Of a DNA stretch of 64,000 nucleotides, positions 28,364 to 41,750 are shown piece by piece (position 1 is the first letter of the stretch; each line of letters opens with the position of its first letter). The DNA is taken from the NCBI GenBank assembly GCA_947179485.1, contig OX359247.1, positions 6,415,060-6,479,059 of the forward strand, given 5' to 3'. Both the position numbers and the translations under genes were made by a program. Source of the DNA: Allacma fusca. Lineage: Eukaryota; Arthropoda; Collembola; Symphypleona; Sminthuridae. Below the pieces are notes generated by a model. The model ran no database searches. It was not told where the DNA came from and saw only the letters and a program-made list of their open reading frames with translations.

Positions 28364-30403
28364 TTGGGAGTCTTGTACTTTGTGAGGAGGTAAAAGTGTT
28401 CGGAGAAGTTAAGCCCTGTCGGTTGTAAAGTGTAGGATGTCAGGCCTTGGGAGTTGTAAATTGGATGACAAGTGTGAGCAAGACATTTGTCGTTGTAAAA
28501 TTGTCCGCTTCAGTGTCACAGGTAAAGACTACAGTACGGGACTTTCAGACAGACTCAACTTTTGACTCGAACTTGATCATTATGTTTTCCCCTTACTAAG
28601 CTCTCTCTCGTTTACATAGGGACAAATATATAGATACTACTTAGCAACGTACATGATATAGTTACGGGAAGTTTTTTTTTTCTTTCTGAGATTGTTTCAA
28701 GCCTACAAGACTGTATAGACATTTACTATGTGCAGGGGATTGTCAGCTCTGAGAAGGTATAAAGTGGAGCACTTATTGAGCGAGATGATTATCTATTCTC
28801 GAATCGATGCCTTCTATAACGTTCTTTTTCCTTAGCCAGTTTTGAGGTCAGGAGTTTACGCCAGGAGAAGTAGTTACTCCGTCTATATACTGTGCATAAT
28901 CTTTCATTTCATAAGGAACATCCGCGAAGACATATATCACCTTTAGATTAAGCCCACTACTATCTGTTTTTATGGCATTAGTTGAGATGCATATGGGTAG
29001 ATATATGTAGACCATCGGCTAGGAGGCACGATGGGACAATTGGGATCGCCCAATAAAAGCAAAACTAAAGTACAAGCTGTAACAATTTGAAAAGGAAAAA
29101 GTTAGGATGGTTAATATTTCCGTGAATTATGATATGTTCACTTTTACTTGTTTAACATTTCTCACATTATTTCCTTTCGTAATAAAAACTGGGGAGTTCA
29201 CTCCTGCCTCTTAACTTACTTCCTGTGCTGTTTGTATGCACGTAGGTACTTGGACATGCTGTCTACGTATGGTTAATATGCATTACTGCTTTAAGACCCT
29301 GACTCCAGTCTCTGATACCAGTCGGGATGACTAGATTTATCGGATTAGCCATCAATCTAAACTTGTTCTATCTAAACTTGAACCTCCTCCCCCTACCATC
29401 TTCCAATACTTTATAATATCTATACAGGGATGTATCTACGTACATATGCACATGGCTAAAAATAGCTGCAGTAAACTAAACAAGGTTTTCACTCCGCTTG
29501 GAGCATTTTCATCCCGGCTATAGAGATACATATGTATATCCATAGTCTGTAATATGGTATGGTCATATTAAGTGACGAGGGAAGGTCCCTTGAAAGTCTG
29601 TACAACTGTGGAGTGTCTCTGGAATTAGTCTCTTGACATGACGTGAGTGCTTTTGGTGAAAGTGAAAACCTCCCCAACCTCCTCTCTCCACACTCATCTG
29701 AGCTTCAAGCCTTTCCTTCCCCTTTTTTTTTCTTCCCAATAATTTCCAACTTGCTCAATTTGATTTCTCAAGGATGTCTCCTGTTAGCCTCAAGTATCTT
29801 CATTTAAGTACCTACTTTTTGCCTTTTCTCCATCCGGTTTTTTTGTCATCATTATTGTAAATATGAGAGGGAGAGAAAGAGGGATGTAATGAGTGATCCT
29901 CTAAATGAGATAATATCTCCCAGCCAAGATTCTCTCTCTTTCTCTCCGAAACTTCCCTTTCTCTGTTTATAGGGATATCATAGATTCAAGAATTATGTGC
30001 ATTAGATCCTGAGAGATAGGACACAGACGTAAATAAACACATGTATGTGTATCTATATGTATAGTATAGTACAAGGGGGGATATTTCTTTGGAGAAAATT
30101 GAGGAAAAGTTAGAATGTGGTCCGGGGCGTTGTAGCTAAGAGTGTATAAGCATACGAGAGGGAAAGAAGTGATCAGAATTCTGGTGCAGTGCTGAGCCAT
30201 GCACAATTCCATGAGATGAGGGGCTCCGACGTGCTCTTCATTTGCCCTTAGTTTATTGGACTAGTTCGAGAGGACGTTTCATGTGACTGGGCTGACCTCA
30301 AGATGTAATTCTGGGCAATGCTCTCGCTTCAATACTCCTCTTCCATTTTGGGTTTTATTCTATTTTGTGGTATCCTTGGTCGGAAATCTTATGGGTGTAT
30401 TTA

Positions 30404-30424
30404 TGTACGTACGTACGTATGTAT
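30404..30424. repeat. (TACG)n/(TATG)n tract
   Basis: Alternating GTACGTACGTACGTATGTAT, a self-complementary tetranucleotide repeat. Confidence 0.85.
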
Positions 30425-31011
30425 CCCCATTGCTGATTGTGAGACACTTCCGGATTAGAGTTGACTGTCTTCGCTAAAGCCTCAAGGTAATTACAAACAC
30501 TGGCAATGAGTGAGTAGGCATCTAGGTATGTATATATATGTTTTTGCTTATATGCATATGTATCTAAATCTATATTCTTTAGTACAATTACATGATCTAA
30601 TTTGGTCATGTTGTTCATTCATGTTCAATCACTATGAAGCTGTATGGAACAACCTATAAGAGCCTTGTGGTAGGGGTAGGTTAGGATTAAGTTCACCGTC
30701 ACTAGTATGTACATGGATGTCAAAAATCAGTGGAGTTGCAAGGAGCGGGGTTAAAGATGCAGACATGACTTTGTTGAAATTGAATGTCTTGAGTATAGAC
30801 ACAGAAAGAGTTCGGGATTGTTAGAGTTGAGGGAATTTTTGAGGGTTGTAAAATTCCCCTGCTCGGCTTTCTAAATGCAAAAATTGTGTGTGTGTGGTAG
30901 TAGTATGCTAAGCACCAGAGAGAATGCAAGGAGGTCGGGGAATCAGGACTCAGGTCACATTGGAAATTCCTTAAGAAAGTGAAGTTGGTGGAGTTTTTTG
31001 TGTCATCGGGA

Positions 31012-31074
31012 TCCCCCTGTATATCTATAATTATGTATGTACACACACTATGTATCTATGTATATACAGGGGGA
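31012..31074. repeat. Stem-loop with 13-bp perfect arms
   Basis: TCCCCCTGTATAT at 31012-31024 is the exact reverse complement of ATATACAGGGGGA at 31062-31074, around a 37-nt AT-rich loop. It could be a small foldback element or hairpin; no target-site duplication is obvious. Confidence 0.8.
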
Positions 31075-33390
31075 AGGTAATGCTAGTGACAAATTTATTA
31101 CTCTTTGTGGACCATGCATTCCGAGGAGCCTGGTGAACTTTTAGGAGTAAGTGTATGTAACTGTAGTGCGGAGGGGGAGATGCAGTTGTTAGAGCGGATG
31201 TATATGGTCGTATAAAAGTTGGAGGGACGCGCAGACACAAGTCAAGTCACATTCCCCTTTATTTATTTTCTTCATCTCTCTCCCGTGTCGTGAAAGCAGA
31301 AGCTCTCTTGGGAGCACATCTTCCACAAATCATTTCCCCGCCACACACATCAATACAGCAAATTCCTCCCAGATATCCTCATTTTATGGCTATTTGCTCT
31401 GCTTGTGCTCCGGAGTCCTCACAATGCAGCGTCAGTTTACCCCACTACTAAGGACCACATTATAAAAAGGTAGATATGTATGTAGAGTAACTACCGTGTG
31501 ACCGGAGGTGCCTATTCCTATCAGGAGATGTGATCTTTGGAGTTTCCGATCTGGGTCTACTTATGTTATCTCTAATGTTGGCTATAAAGAGCACAATGCT
31601 CCAGAAATGTTCACCTCACGACTGACAACACGTTGCTCATGTTATCCTCAAGCCTCAAGTTGGTATGTGATTCTGTGTACAAGGGAGAGTTATATGGTTG
31701 TTTCATTTTTCTTCCCCCCTATCATCCTTGTATGTTAGAAATTGCTCAATAGAAATCACCCAGGACGAAGTTGAAAGGGAATTTAGGGTTGACATGCATT
31801 TAGGAATTTCTAGGCTATCTTTTTTCTCTGGGTGATGTATGCATGCGGTATACATTCTTCTTATGGGTTGGGATTGAGAGAAAAAGTTGTTTTGATTCGC
31901 ACAAGGTACAATTTCGCCAGTAAAAAAAAAAGTAGTTTTGACGTTAGTCAGGAAAGCTATTTTTTATACTTGAGATGAAGAATGTATAGGCTAGGGAAGG
32001 ATGAGATGATTGAGCATGTGTGTATTTCAGGGAGGCATTTTATACTGACACAAAAAGCAATAAAATTCTGAGGTGCACCTGAGCTGAAGCATAGGATTAT
32101 TAATGGTGCTTTGTCTCTTGAACCATCATGTGATGACTACCATGTACATATCGTATCTGACTGGTTGTGGCGTTAAGAATAATAATTATTATATATGGTA
32201 ATACATTAGTCTAATGGGAAAAAATAATTATGAAGGAATTGTACTTGTATTATTGAAACCCCCCATTAAGTAACCGTTGCTGTCCGAAACTGACTAATTT
32301 TTTGACCTTCTCATAAACATGAGACCTTATTTGTACAGAATAGAAGGTGCGCTATTTTTCCCGAAGGGTATGTATGTATATCTACCTGAGTACTTTTTAT
32401 AGTAGGCATACATTTTACTATTTGCATTTGAATTGTTTGTAGATACAACAACAAAAAATCTCTTGAAAATTTGGGCCCGTTTAAGAAATGGAACTAATTA
32501 GGAAGCGGTAATATTACACATGGTACGAGATCCTATGAACGTTAATTTAGGCTAATCTGGGGGAGCTACTCCTCCTGCTGAGTTCCGTGCGAAGATAATA
32601 ATTAGCATAATGGTTAATTCCGAATAATATCTTCATAAATCATGTCTTGATACTTACATGTTCCTACACATGTTTTACAGTATTTACAGCTAGGACGCAT
32701 GCATGGATCTTGAACCATGAGACTCTGCTTGTGAAGGAGTTTGTCTCTCCTTGTGGGAAGAGGAACATAAAATGTGGTTTGAAGACGTAATAAGTACCTG
32801 TACTTAAAAGAAATTGGCACATATATAATATATGTGGAGAGAGTATCTACAAAAAACATATTCATTATTCAGAGCTATTGCATGCACGAAAATGTTTTAT
32901 GTCCTGATGAGTGCATGTACAAAGTATTCTTTATAGAAATATGAATTGGACATAAAATTTGTAGATAATGACACTTTATGGCAACTGTTGACTTTAATAA
33001 ATAATCTATTGTTAAATTAGGAGAAGCTCTCTCAGAGTCCTCTACCTCTACCCTGTTGGTAGATTTGAGTAGTAGTAGCAACTGCTTGTTGTGTAGTACT
33101 AGTAGACTTTTGTACACTGCACACAGACTTGGACGTGATTAGAGCAAAAACGTGATTTGCTCAACCCAACAGTGGTGTTGTTGTTGTTGTTGGAAGATAT
33201 GCTGGGAACATTTCCTCCTCAAATCCTGCTGCCTTATTTGGAATTTACGGGGATCTGTCTGTCTGATTTATGTATCTTCCCTTTTATCTGTCAAGTTCTT
33301 TTTGGAACATAGATTCTCAAAGTGGTATCTTTCAGCTAGGATTTTATTTCAAGGGGTGGGTTAATTATACTTATACAGTTTGCTTGAGAT

Positions 33391-33410
33391 GAGAGAGAGA
33401 GAGAGAGAGA
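33391..33410. repeat. (GA)10
   Basis: Perfect GA repeat followed by an A run. Confidence 0.94.
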
Positions 33411-33791
33411 AAAAAAAGGAAAAATGTGTGTAATAATATACATAGGACTCAGAATTGGTAGCCAGTAACTAGAAGTGACTTTTGAAGCAGGGGCTTGGAC
33501 AGTCTTTAGAGATCCTGTACTTTTACATTTTTGCAAAAGCCAATTCATGTGCATCATTGCAAAATAGCGTATCTGTAGAAGTCTAATAATTCAAGTATCT
33601 AGTATTTGGTTGGTACGAGTAACCTTTTGGAGGGTCTGTATTTTTCTGCAAAAGTAAATGTGTGGAGATGCATGAAGAGATGAAAAAGAGTTACTGAGAG
33701 CGGAGAGGACTGGGGACTTGGTTTTGGATTTGGCACTGCTATAGTCAAATTGACTTGACTATGCGAGTCGAATGGCGAAAGTAAAAGGAGA

Positions 33792-33814
33792 AGAGAGAGA
33801 GAGAGAGAGAGAGA
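33792..33814. repeat. (AG)n
   Basis: Perfect AG repeat of about 11 copies. Confidence 0.94.
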
Positions 33815-34037
33815 TGATTGTAGGGCACGGGGCAGAATGAGTCAAGGTGGTTTCAAGTGTGCATAGAAAATCTATTTATTACATGGCATCCTTACTTTTG
33901 CTTTATTTATTGCACATTTGCAATTTTTTTACCAACTTGTGTAGATATTTGTAATCTACTGCAGATAATTCAATGAGTAGATACTTCAGTCTATGACTGT
34001 AGCATGTAATTATAAGTTTCCCTCTAGAGTCTGACGA

Positions 34038-34088
34038 ACACACACACACACACACACAACACAACACAACACAACACAAACACATACA
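34038..34088. repeat. Compound (AC)n then (ACAAC)n
   Basis: A CA dinucleotide tract passes directly into about four copies of an ACAAC pentamer, then back into CA-rich sequence. Confidence 0.9.
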
Positions 34089-36749
34089 CACATTTCTGTA
34101 CACACAGGCATCTGGCAGTATTTTTATGTATGAGTGAGCTCCTAAGTGGAATACAGGAATTTTTTCTGTAAACATTAATGAATTTTTTCGACAGGTTGCA
34201 CTTGACACGGAGCATTGCCAGAGTAAACTTTTCCACTCGAGCTATTCATCCATCTTGTGTGTGCGATAACAGTCGCTTACTCCCTACACACATCGAAGTA
34301 GATATATACTGCTCTTGTTATTCGGAATGATGCTTCACTACACATTTATATGACTACAAAAACTGCTCCTATTGTACATAATTAATTATAGGTAGATATA
34401 CTTACACATGGGCCGCTCATGCATAAATATACATAATTATACACATGTAGTTAAACTCCCTCTTTCATTCCTACCAGTCATATCAAACTAATTGTAACTA
34501 TAAAAGAACATGTATTTACCTATGCAAGATCCAGCAGACATATACTGCTTATGTGTACTTATACTTAGAGACGTGAGAAAAAGCAAGAAGCATTATAATT
34601 GCTCAACCGTATACTCAGACTACATATTATGTATGCATGGTTTGTAGACGAGACTTTGTCTTTTACAGTGAGACTACTGATATGTAATTATGTATGTAGA
34701 TACCACACAAACCTATTATCAGTATAGGTATTTGATTACGTGGTTCTATCAGCCCCTTGATTCTCCTGATGTTTCACCTTCTGCGAGACTGAATTTTAAT
34801 ATTGTTACCAACAGCCCACCAATGACTTCCATATTGATTTTATAAACTCAATTCAAAGGCTCTTTGACTGATTCTCCATGGAACCCTTCAAGTTTGACAA
34901 ACTAAGAGAAATTGTAAGAATTTATGAGATGGTAATGAGAGTTTTCTATGGGTTGTGAAATTTCCCAGAAAGAGACTTTGATTTGAGTCGGGGTTTATTT
35001 GATGAGATTCGAATTGAGCAAATTAAATAGGAATTTGTCACTGAACAAAGTTTCTAATAACGCAAGTGCTCAAATATATTTTGGTACTACAGTATTGTCA
35101 GATCTTTCATCTGTACTAGATACATAGGATGCTACTACATGTGTTTGTGATGAGGTGGATGTGTGGTTGAGGATAGGCTGTGGGCGTACAATATGTGTAG
35201 TAATAGTGAGTAATTATTTGACGAGTGACACTTGAGTCGAGAGAAACAATGGAGTACATTTCAATGCTATGAGTCAGTCTCAAAGGGAAAAGCTCAGGTT
35301 GGAGGGAAAGTTGGTGAGAAGTTGAAAATGAATTCAAGAGAAATGTGTGGTTCGGGATCCTTTCTTCTCTCATCGTTTGGGAACTAGCAGTATGTATCTT
35401 CTCCTCTGTGGTACAGAGGCGTTTTAGATGTAATGGGTATGCTCTCTCTGCCACCGGATATCCTGAAGCTTTTAAGCTCAGGAATTGTCCAAAGAACCCC
35501 GTATGACAGCTTGGAGTCAAAAGGAGACGGAGACAAAATTAAGCAGTCGAATTAGAAAGCAAGAGACAGCCTGTGGCTTCTCCTGTAATATGTAGCGACT
35601 TATGGGTACTTTTTAGTTAGTTCCTTTAGTGGAGTATCTGGAGACTGTTGTGGGACCATGCTGGGACATTCTCCTACATATTCCCTTGGTATAGATAGCT
35701 ATCCAGTGTGAGTATAGTGTACATGGTAAGCGTATAAATCGAGGTATGTATGTACATATTTAGAAGGTGTAGGAGGTAAAAGGCAGTGACTTCTTCCGCG
35801 TTACCCCTTTTATTTTCTCCTTTTGACTCCAAGGTATTACCGAGACTTTCATGTTTGAGCTGAGTTAATCTTCTTCTCTATCCTCCCACAGCTTTAAAGG
35901 ACAATTTTGTGGGATTCGACGTCAGCAGTATGAGCACACACTGTTGAGTCCATATCAGAGTGACTGGGAAACCGCAGTATGTCAAAACAGTTTTTTTTTA
36001 CAGGTCCCGAAACTCCCAAAAAGTAGGATGAAGAGTGAGAGTCAGGAATCATTTTTCACTCCTATTTTTTACATTTATAGTAAAAACATTTTTGACTCGT
36101 TAAAAGTATCTACAGATAGTACAGTTTACAGTATAGTCACATTTACTATGTACCAGTTTTGAAAGGTACGAAATCAAGTTTGACAGAGCAGTTTTTCAAT
36201 ATTACTAAAAGATGAGCTTTATTTTTTTTGTAACGTTCCCAACTTCTATCTTGGATATCAGTCCAGGGCAGAGTTGGGTCTTAAGAAATGTAATTGAATA
36301 AATTGGCCCTGACGTTGTTGATATTTTTTGTAGAGGTAGCATGCCTGGCGTTATTACAGTATTTGAACACAGAAAGTTTTGCCTAAGCGTGTGAGCTAGC
36401 AATGAAGATGAAGGTAACTCCATTATGCAAATGTGACCATAATGGGATACCTTGTTCGCACTTTATTCAAGTTGAGTTTTCTACTGTAACTCTTTCAAAG
36501 GGAGTTTTATGTTTACAGATAAATAAGCAACCTGTTCTGTCTCGGACTTCTTGTTCTTGTTCTGGTGGCTTTCCTGAACAACTGGCGGTGGTACAGTAAT
36601 TCTATTCAACAATAGGGAGATGCATAATTACTTCTATAATATGTAATACCTTAATCCCAAGTACATAGGATACCTTGTTGATGGAGGGGATGTTAGCTCG
36701 GGTGATAAGGAAGGGTTAAGTTGAACAATCAGTTTGGTTGTTGTTGTGA

Positions 36750-36771
36750 GTGTGTGTGTGTGTGTGTGTGT
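36750..36771. repeat. (GT)11
   Basis: Perfect GT repeat. Confidence 0.95.
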
Positions 36772-39700
36772 TTGTGTAGCCAAAGGGCTGGTGTCTGGAT
36801 CCACATTGTGCAGTTAAAATATATGCAAGTATGCTTGTTTTTTTTATTTGAGGGAGAGGGTGCTATGTGATTTGGTTTTTGTCATGTCATATAAGTACTA
36901 AAGGGAGATAAGACGATAGGCTGTTATTGCAGTTTAGTGTAAAAGTGTGCGTGGGCTTCGGAATTGCCCCTGTCCATAGATGGAAGTGTAAATTTGCTCG
37001 TTAGACATGATACGGAGAGCGAGCCATCACATTATTTCAACCATCATCATCATTAGCTCCAGACCTGAATTTACATTAGCTTACAAGGTAGGAGTGGCAA
37101 TGATTCCTTTATAACTTGCCAACACCTTTATGTGCCTTCACTCCTCAACTCTAACCTCTCGTCCGTTTGTTGAGGGTTGAAGGATGATTATGTAAAGTGC
37201 TGGGGATTCCAAGAAGGGATGGAATGTTCATGATAATAATTTAATTTTAAACGAACTCTTTATCTCTTTTATAATCTCTCTTCCAATGGCACTGAAGGTG
37301 CAAGTGTTTGGAAAAAAAAATGTTGGGAGGAATTTACGAAATCCTGTAGAATGTCACAGACTCTTGACTCATCAGTGCGGTGTGGTTGTGGCTCTATACT
37401 GGGTGGAACTGAATACTCCAAAGCTATTTGTTCAATTTTCTTGTGTGTGTGTGAGTGTGTGTAGGTAAATGCGGCAGTACTTTAACAAGACACACTACCT
37501 ATGGCTATGTGTTCGTGTCCATATAGTATATGTTTATTTAACTTACCCAACTTTAACTTACAGTATGTAGCTTTGAGCTTTTATGTGGATGAGAACTGTC
37601 CCTGCCTTAATTACATATGTATCGTATCCCATTGTCAACGTTTGGAAATAAGTAGCGAGACATGAGCATAAGCTCTCAGTGGGAAATTCTGATGAGGTAA
37701 CTAAAATCAGCTTCCCATGTGGTACTTATGGTTTTAGGAGCAGTCTCTCAAAAGTCCGCATCTTCATTTGTTTCAAATTGTACTCTTGTGCTATATCGTG
37801 TCCTAGTATCCAGTGTTGCGTATACATATTGACAGTACTTAACTACAATAGTGTAGAATCGGTATCTGTAGCAGAGTCTGCCTTGATACTGTGGTGTGAA
37901 TGACTGTACATTGTATAGAGGGACTATCCTTGGTAAAATTTAAATTAAAATAATTATTTGACTATCCTGGAAAGCTCTGTAATAATGAAGAGAGGACGGA
38001 GCAGGGAGCTTGCTGACTTTAGCCACGGCCGCCTCCAGTTTCATTATTAATGACGTTTGTAGGTTCCGTTCGGCTCTTTCCATTATCTAATGACATGATG
38101 GATCAAAGTGAGGACTAACATCCAAATTGGTAACCATTGCTGTCATGGTGACTCCGGTGAATTTGGGTTTGCATGTATAGTTGATAGCAATTTTATATTT
38201 TCAAGTAACATCCCACTCTCCTGTTTGTGACTAAATAACATTAAAGGAGAAGGCTGAAGGTGACAACGTTGGTAGTTGGTACTATTACAGATATATGGTT
38301 GGAAGACTGCTGTTGCACCGAGTGCTGAAAATGCTTCCTATAGATAGTTGTACAGACAGTTTCCTGTCCCTGACTGGATAATAGGTATACATCTATTCAT
38401 AGAAATGTAATGTAGCAAGTGTGACTGCTCAGCAATTATAATATGCATAATGGATTGTAATATGGGGATCTAAAACACTTAATGTTTTAAGGTCATTAAT
38501 GCTCGCGGGCTGCTCCAGTGATGTACTATCATCATCTGTGTAAGTATCCATCTACATATGTAGATATGTACGTACATGCGTATCGTGTGGGGATGTGTGT
38601 CAGGTTACCTACACAGTATGAGAAGGCAAGGGAATGTTTGGCATGTGGGAAGCCCCGTACTACGGTGTACCAGCTGGACTATAAATTAGGGATGAGGACT
38701 GCAAAGTCCCGCGGACGGCTCTCAGCTGTAATGTGCATGGAGGAATGTGATATTAAAATGTATGTAAAAGCCTGGGATATGTATTTCCGAGGGAATAGAT
38801 GGAGGAGATTTGAGAGAGAATGGCAATTATGTGCATGCTTCTGGGACTATATGTGAGTCATTTCCTGGGCTGTGGGATTGGTCCGTGGAGAATTCATGGG
38901 GAAACTTTTGTCATGCTCTGGCCCGGGAGTCGTTATACGGGTGATGGTCCACCTATCTGTACAATATGAGAGAATAATTATGGGTTATAACCTGTATAAT
39001 GTAGATTTTTAGCGGAAGTTCCGAATGGAATAGTGCGGACTTTTGGGCTGAGCTCTCTGGTCATCTGGGTCTTTGTTATTGACTCAGGACCCGGATTTTG
39101 TAGTAGTCAAGGAAATGGTAACTGTCGGACTTGGATGTGGTTTTTCCTGGGTTAGTGGATTTCCATTGTAGATAATAAGTCCATAACGGATTTCTTATTT
39201 TGTCCCTGTCCATATCTATAGATATACATACTTTCTCAGAGCGTACTGGTCGGGTTGGTTTTATTGTGTCAAGCGGTTTCGGACCTTCGTACCATCATGA
39301 TGGTGGTACTTTCACCGGAGCCATTATGAGGATGTTGTTACTTTATATTTGGCTGTGGAGATGATCGGAGTTGGACGGAATGTGTGGATAATATTTTAGG
39401 GGAAGTTTATTACCAGGGAATTGTTTTCCGGTCGGATGAATTATCGGAATAGGTTGGACGTGGATGGGCAGGTGGGGATAACTAATGATGATATTATTTA
39501 CTCTTAGTTGAGTTTGCCTTCCTGGTGCCAGCACTCATATGTATGTATGCATGTGTGGGTCAGAGCTGGGTATATGAACAATAAGTATTTGTATAATATG
39601 GTCCATCCATTATTCGCATGTCGGTCTAGGCTTATTTACCCATTTATTTTATTCCTCCTTTCAGCTAACGGCCAGGATTTCGTGATATTGAATGCATGTC

Positions 39701-41722
39701 TTCCGCACATGTATGTATGTACGTATATGTAATACACGTATAAATGTATATATACTATAGTTTTAAATCCAAGAGTTGATACTGTATCATCCGTGAAGAG
39801 GCCAATTGTTTAAGATGCGAAGGAAAATGTTCAAGTAAATATTTCCATTTACCACGATTGTACTCTTAAATGGACCAAGTAAAAATTGTTACATCAAATT
39901 CTTATTCTAAAGAAGATGATGGACCCATTGGAATTTATTCTAAATCCAAAGTATAGATATACATAGTTCCCTTGAAAACACTCGCAGTTGGCTTTGCTTG
40001 TATTGACAAGTCAAGTTGATCATTTTGCTTTTGGACGTAAATAAATGTAGTGGATGTTACCTCTTCACCGACCGTATTTTTGTTCTTGTTGCGTGATGTT
40101 CTCCCTGAAATCGGTATGTTATAAGTATAGAGTAGGCCTAAAAGCCAAACATTATATGTAATCCGTTTTCTGAGGATTCAATACTTGAGAAATAATATGG
40201 CTAAGTAGTCAATTACCTTGTATGCACCTTCCTTTATAAGGGCACTTATTGGGAGCTGGGTTGTCCGTTTAGTTTACTACGTAAAAGTTATATCTGTGTG
40301 GTATGAGCATTAGTCTAACCGCACTCACTGACAAGCCAATCTATCTGGGATGCGCGGCTCCGTATTTAATAAATTGGACTGTTTGGGTTGCAATATTTTT
40401 CAAATTGGCCATTGCATAAGGCTCCCTGTGTGGTATGTTTACTTTTTTTAAGCTTCAATAGACTCATACTTGGGTATAATAATACAAGAGGATTGAGTTG
40501 GTAGTGCTTATGATGTAAGAGATTCCATATGGGATAATATACAATAAAATGTTCCCCTTGTCTTGTGTCGTCCTTCCTTTTACCAGATTAGGCAAATCCC
40601 ATAAGAAAATGCTGAGTCTGACTTTGAGGGAAGTTATGACTATTTTCTTGCGTAATTGTCAACATGAGACGCTTACAGATATGCCTTTTGTGAGCTACTG
40701 ATGTGCAGAGCCTTTGGATTTTGTTTGTTTAACTCGTACATTTTGTGCTCGTCTATGTGCATATAGGCCTCCTATTAAAGGAACATATCATATTTTAACA
40801 TTACGGAATCCATTTGAATCAGCATGGCTCCTGTCTCTCCAGTCGTAGCTGATTCAAGTCATCTTGTTAAAAGTGAGATTAGAGAATTGGAGACACATGT
40901 GCTGTGCTGTACGGTGCCTATATTTGTAAGAAGGGGTTTGAGTTTGAAATGAGAAAATGTGAGGACAACGGAAATGGGATGTAAATGGGAAGAAAATGGG
41001 ATAAGCGAAGGAAATTGATTCAAAAGTCTGTTTGATTTATAACTCGTCTCTCCGGATTCAAAATTCGCTATTTTAAAGGACTTGCTTTATTCTTCCCAAT
41101 GACAGCCACTCTTATTTACACTATTAACTTGATTATTTGGTCCTACAACAGTGGTGACGCGAAGCAATTACGAGCATGTCAATCTCTTCGTAAATCCATG
41201 AAACTGTTGGATTTGGAAGCGAGGACCCAGTGCCGCTTATCACCTACTATATAAGTACTAGCAGAATTGGCCAAAACCGGCGAAAGTTACGTCCTAATGA
41301 TGGCTGACAAGCTCTGTGTACTCTATGCATGTATGTTCTGTTCTGGTCGAAGGGAATTGAGCTAGTATTTACAGTACAAAAGGAACTCAAGGGGAGCTTA
41401 CGTTGTACCCATCAAGCTCTTCATAGTAGGTCTTGGCTCCTTGGCTATGTGTATAAAGAAATTAAGGAGATGTTGTTGGGTTGATGGCTGAGCTGAGCTG
41501 GTGAAGTTGGTGATGAAACTAGCAATTACGATGCCACCCTTCGTAACACTGTCTGTCTCTTCTAGCTCCTCCGTCCGAGGTTGATTATAAATATATGGAA
41601 TTGACAGGTCCTCAGGATCTTCAAGTGACACTCATTAGGGCAATAGTCATCAGCGTCTTATCACTTTATTGTAACCCTTTGGAGCATCTTCCCTCTCTAT
41701 CGTCAGGCCTTGTTTGTGTCTG

Positions 41723-41750
41723 TCTCTCTCTCTCTCTCGAGAGAGAGAGA
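41723..41750. repeat. (TC)8(GA)6 palindromic microsatellite
   Basis: A TC tract abuts a GA tract with no spacer, giving a 24-bp perfect palindrome at 41727-41750. Confidence 0.95.

Larger units (their letters stand above)
14023..31011. other. Non-coding DNA with many microsatellites
   Basis: No supported exon or RNA gene. It holds the longest (TC)n of the window (14926-14985), (GT)n tracts, G11 at 22486 and several (GA)n clusters. Open frames of up to about 129 codons (22947-23333) show no motif or convincing start. Confidence 0.55.

Noticed and set aside
31167-31451. 94-codon + strand open frame with protein-like appearance
   Set aside because: It starts after a TAG with no ATG near its beginning and has no convincing acceptor or donor. 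Frames of this length are expected several times by chance in a window of this size.
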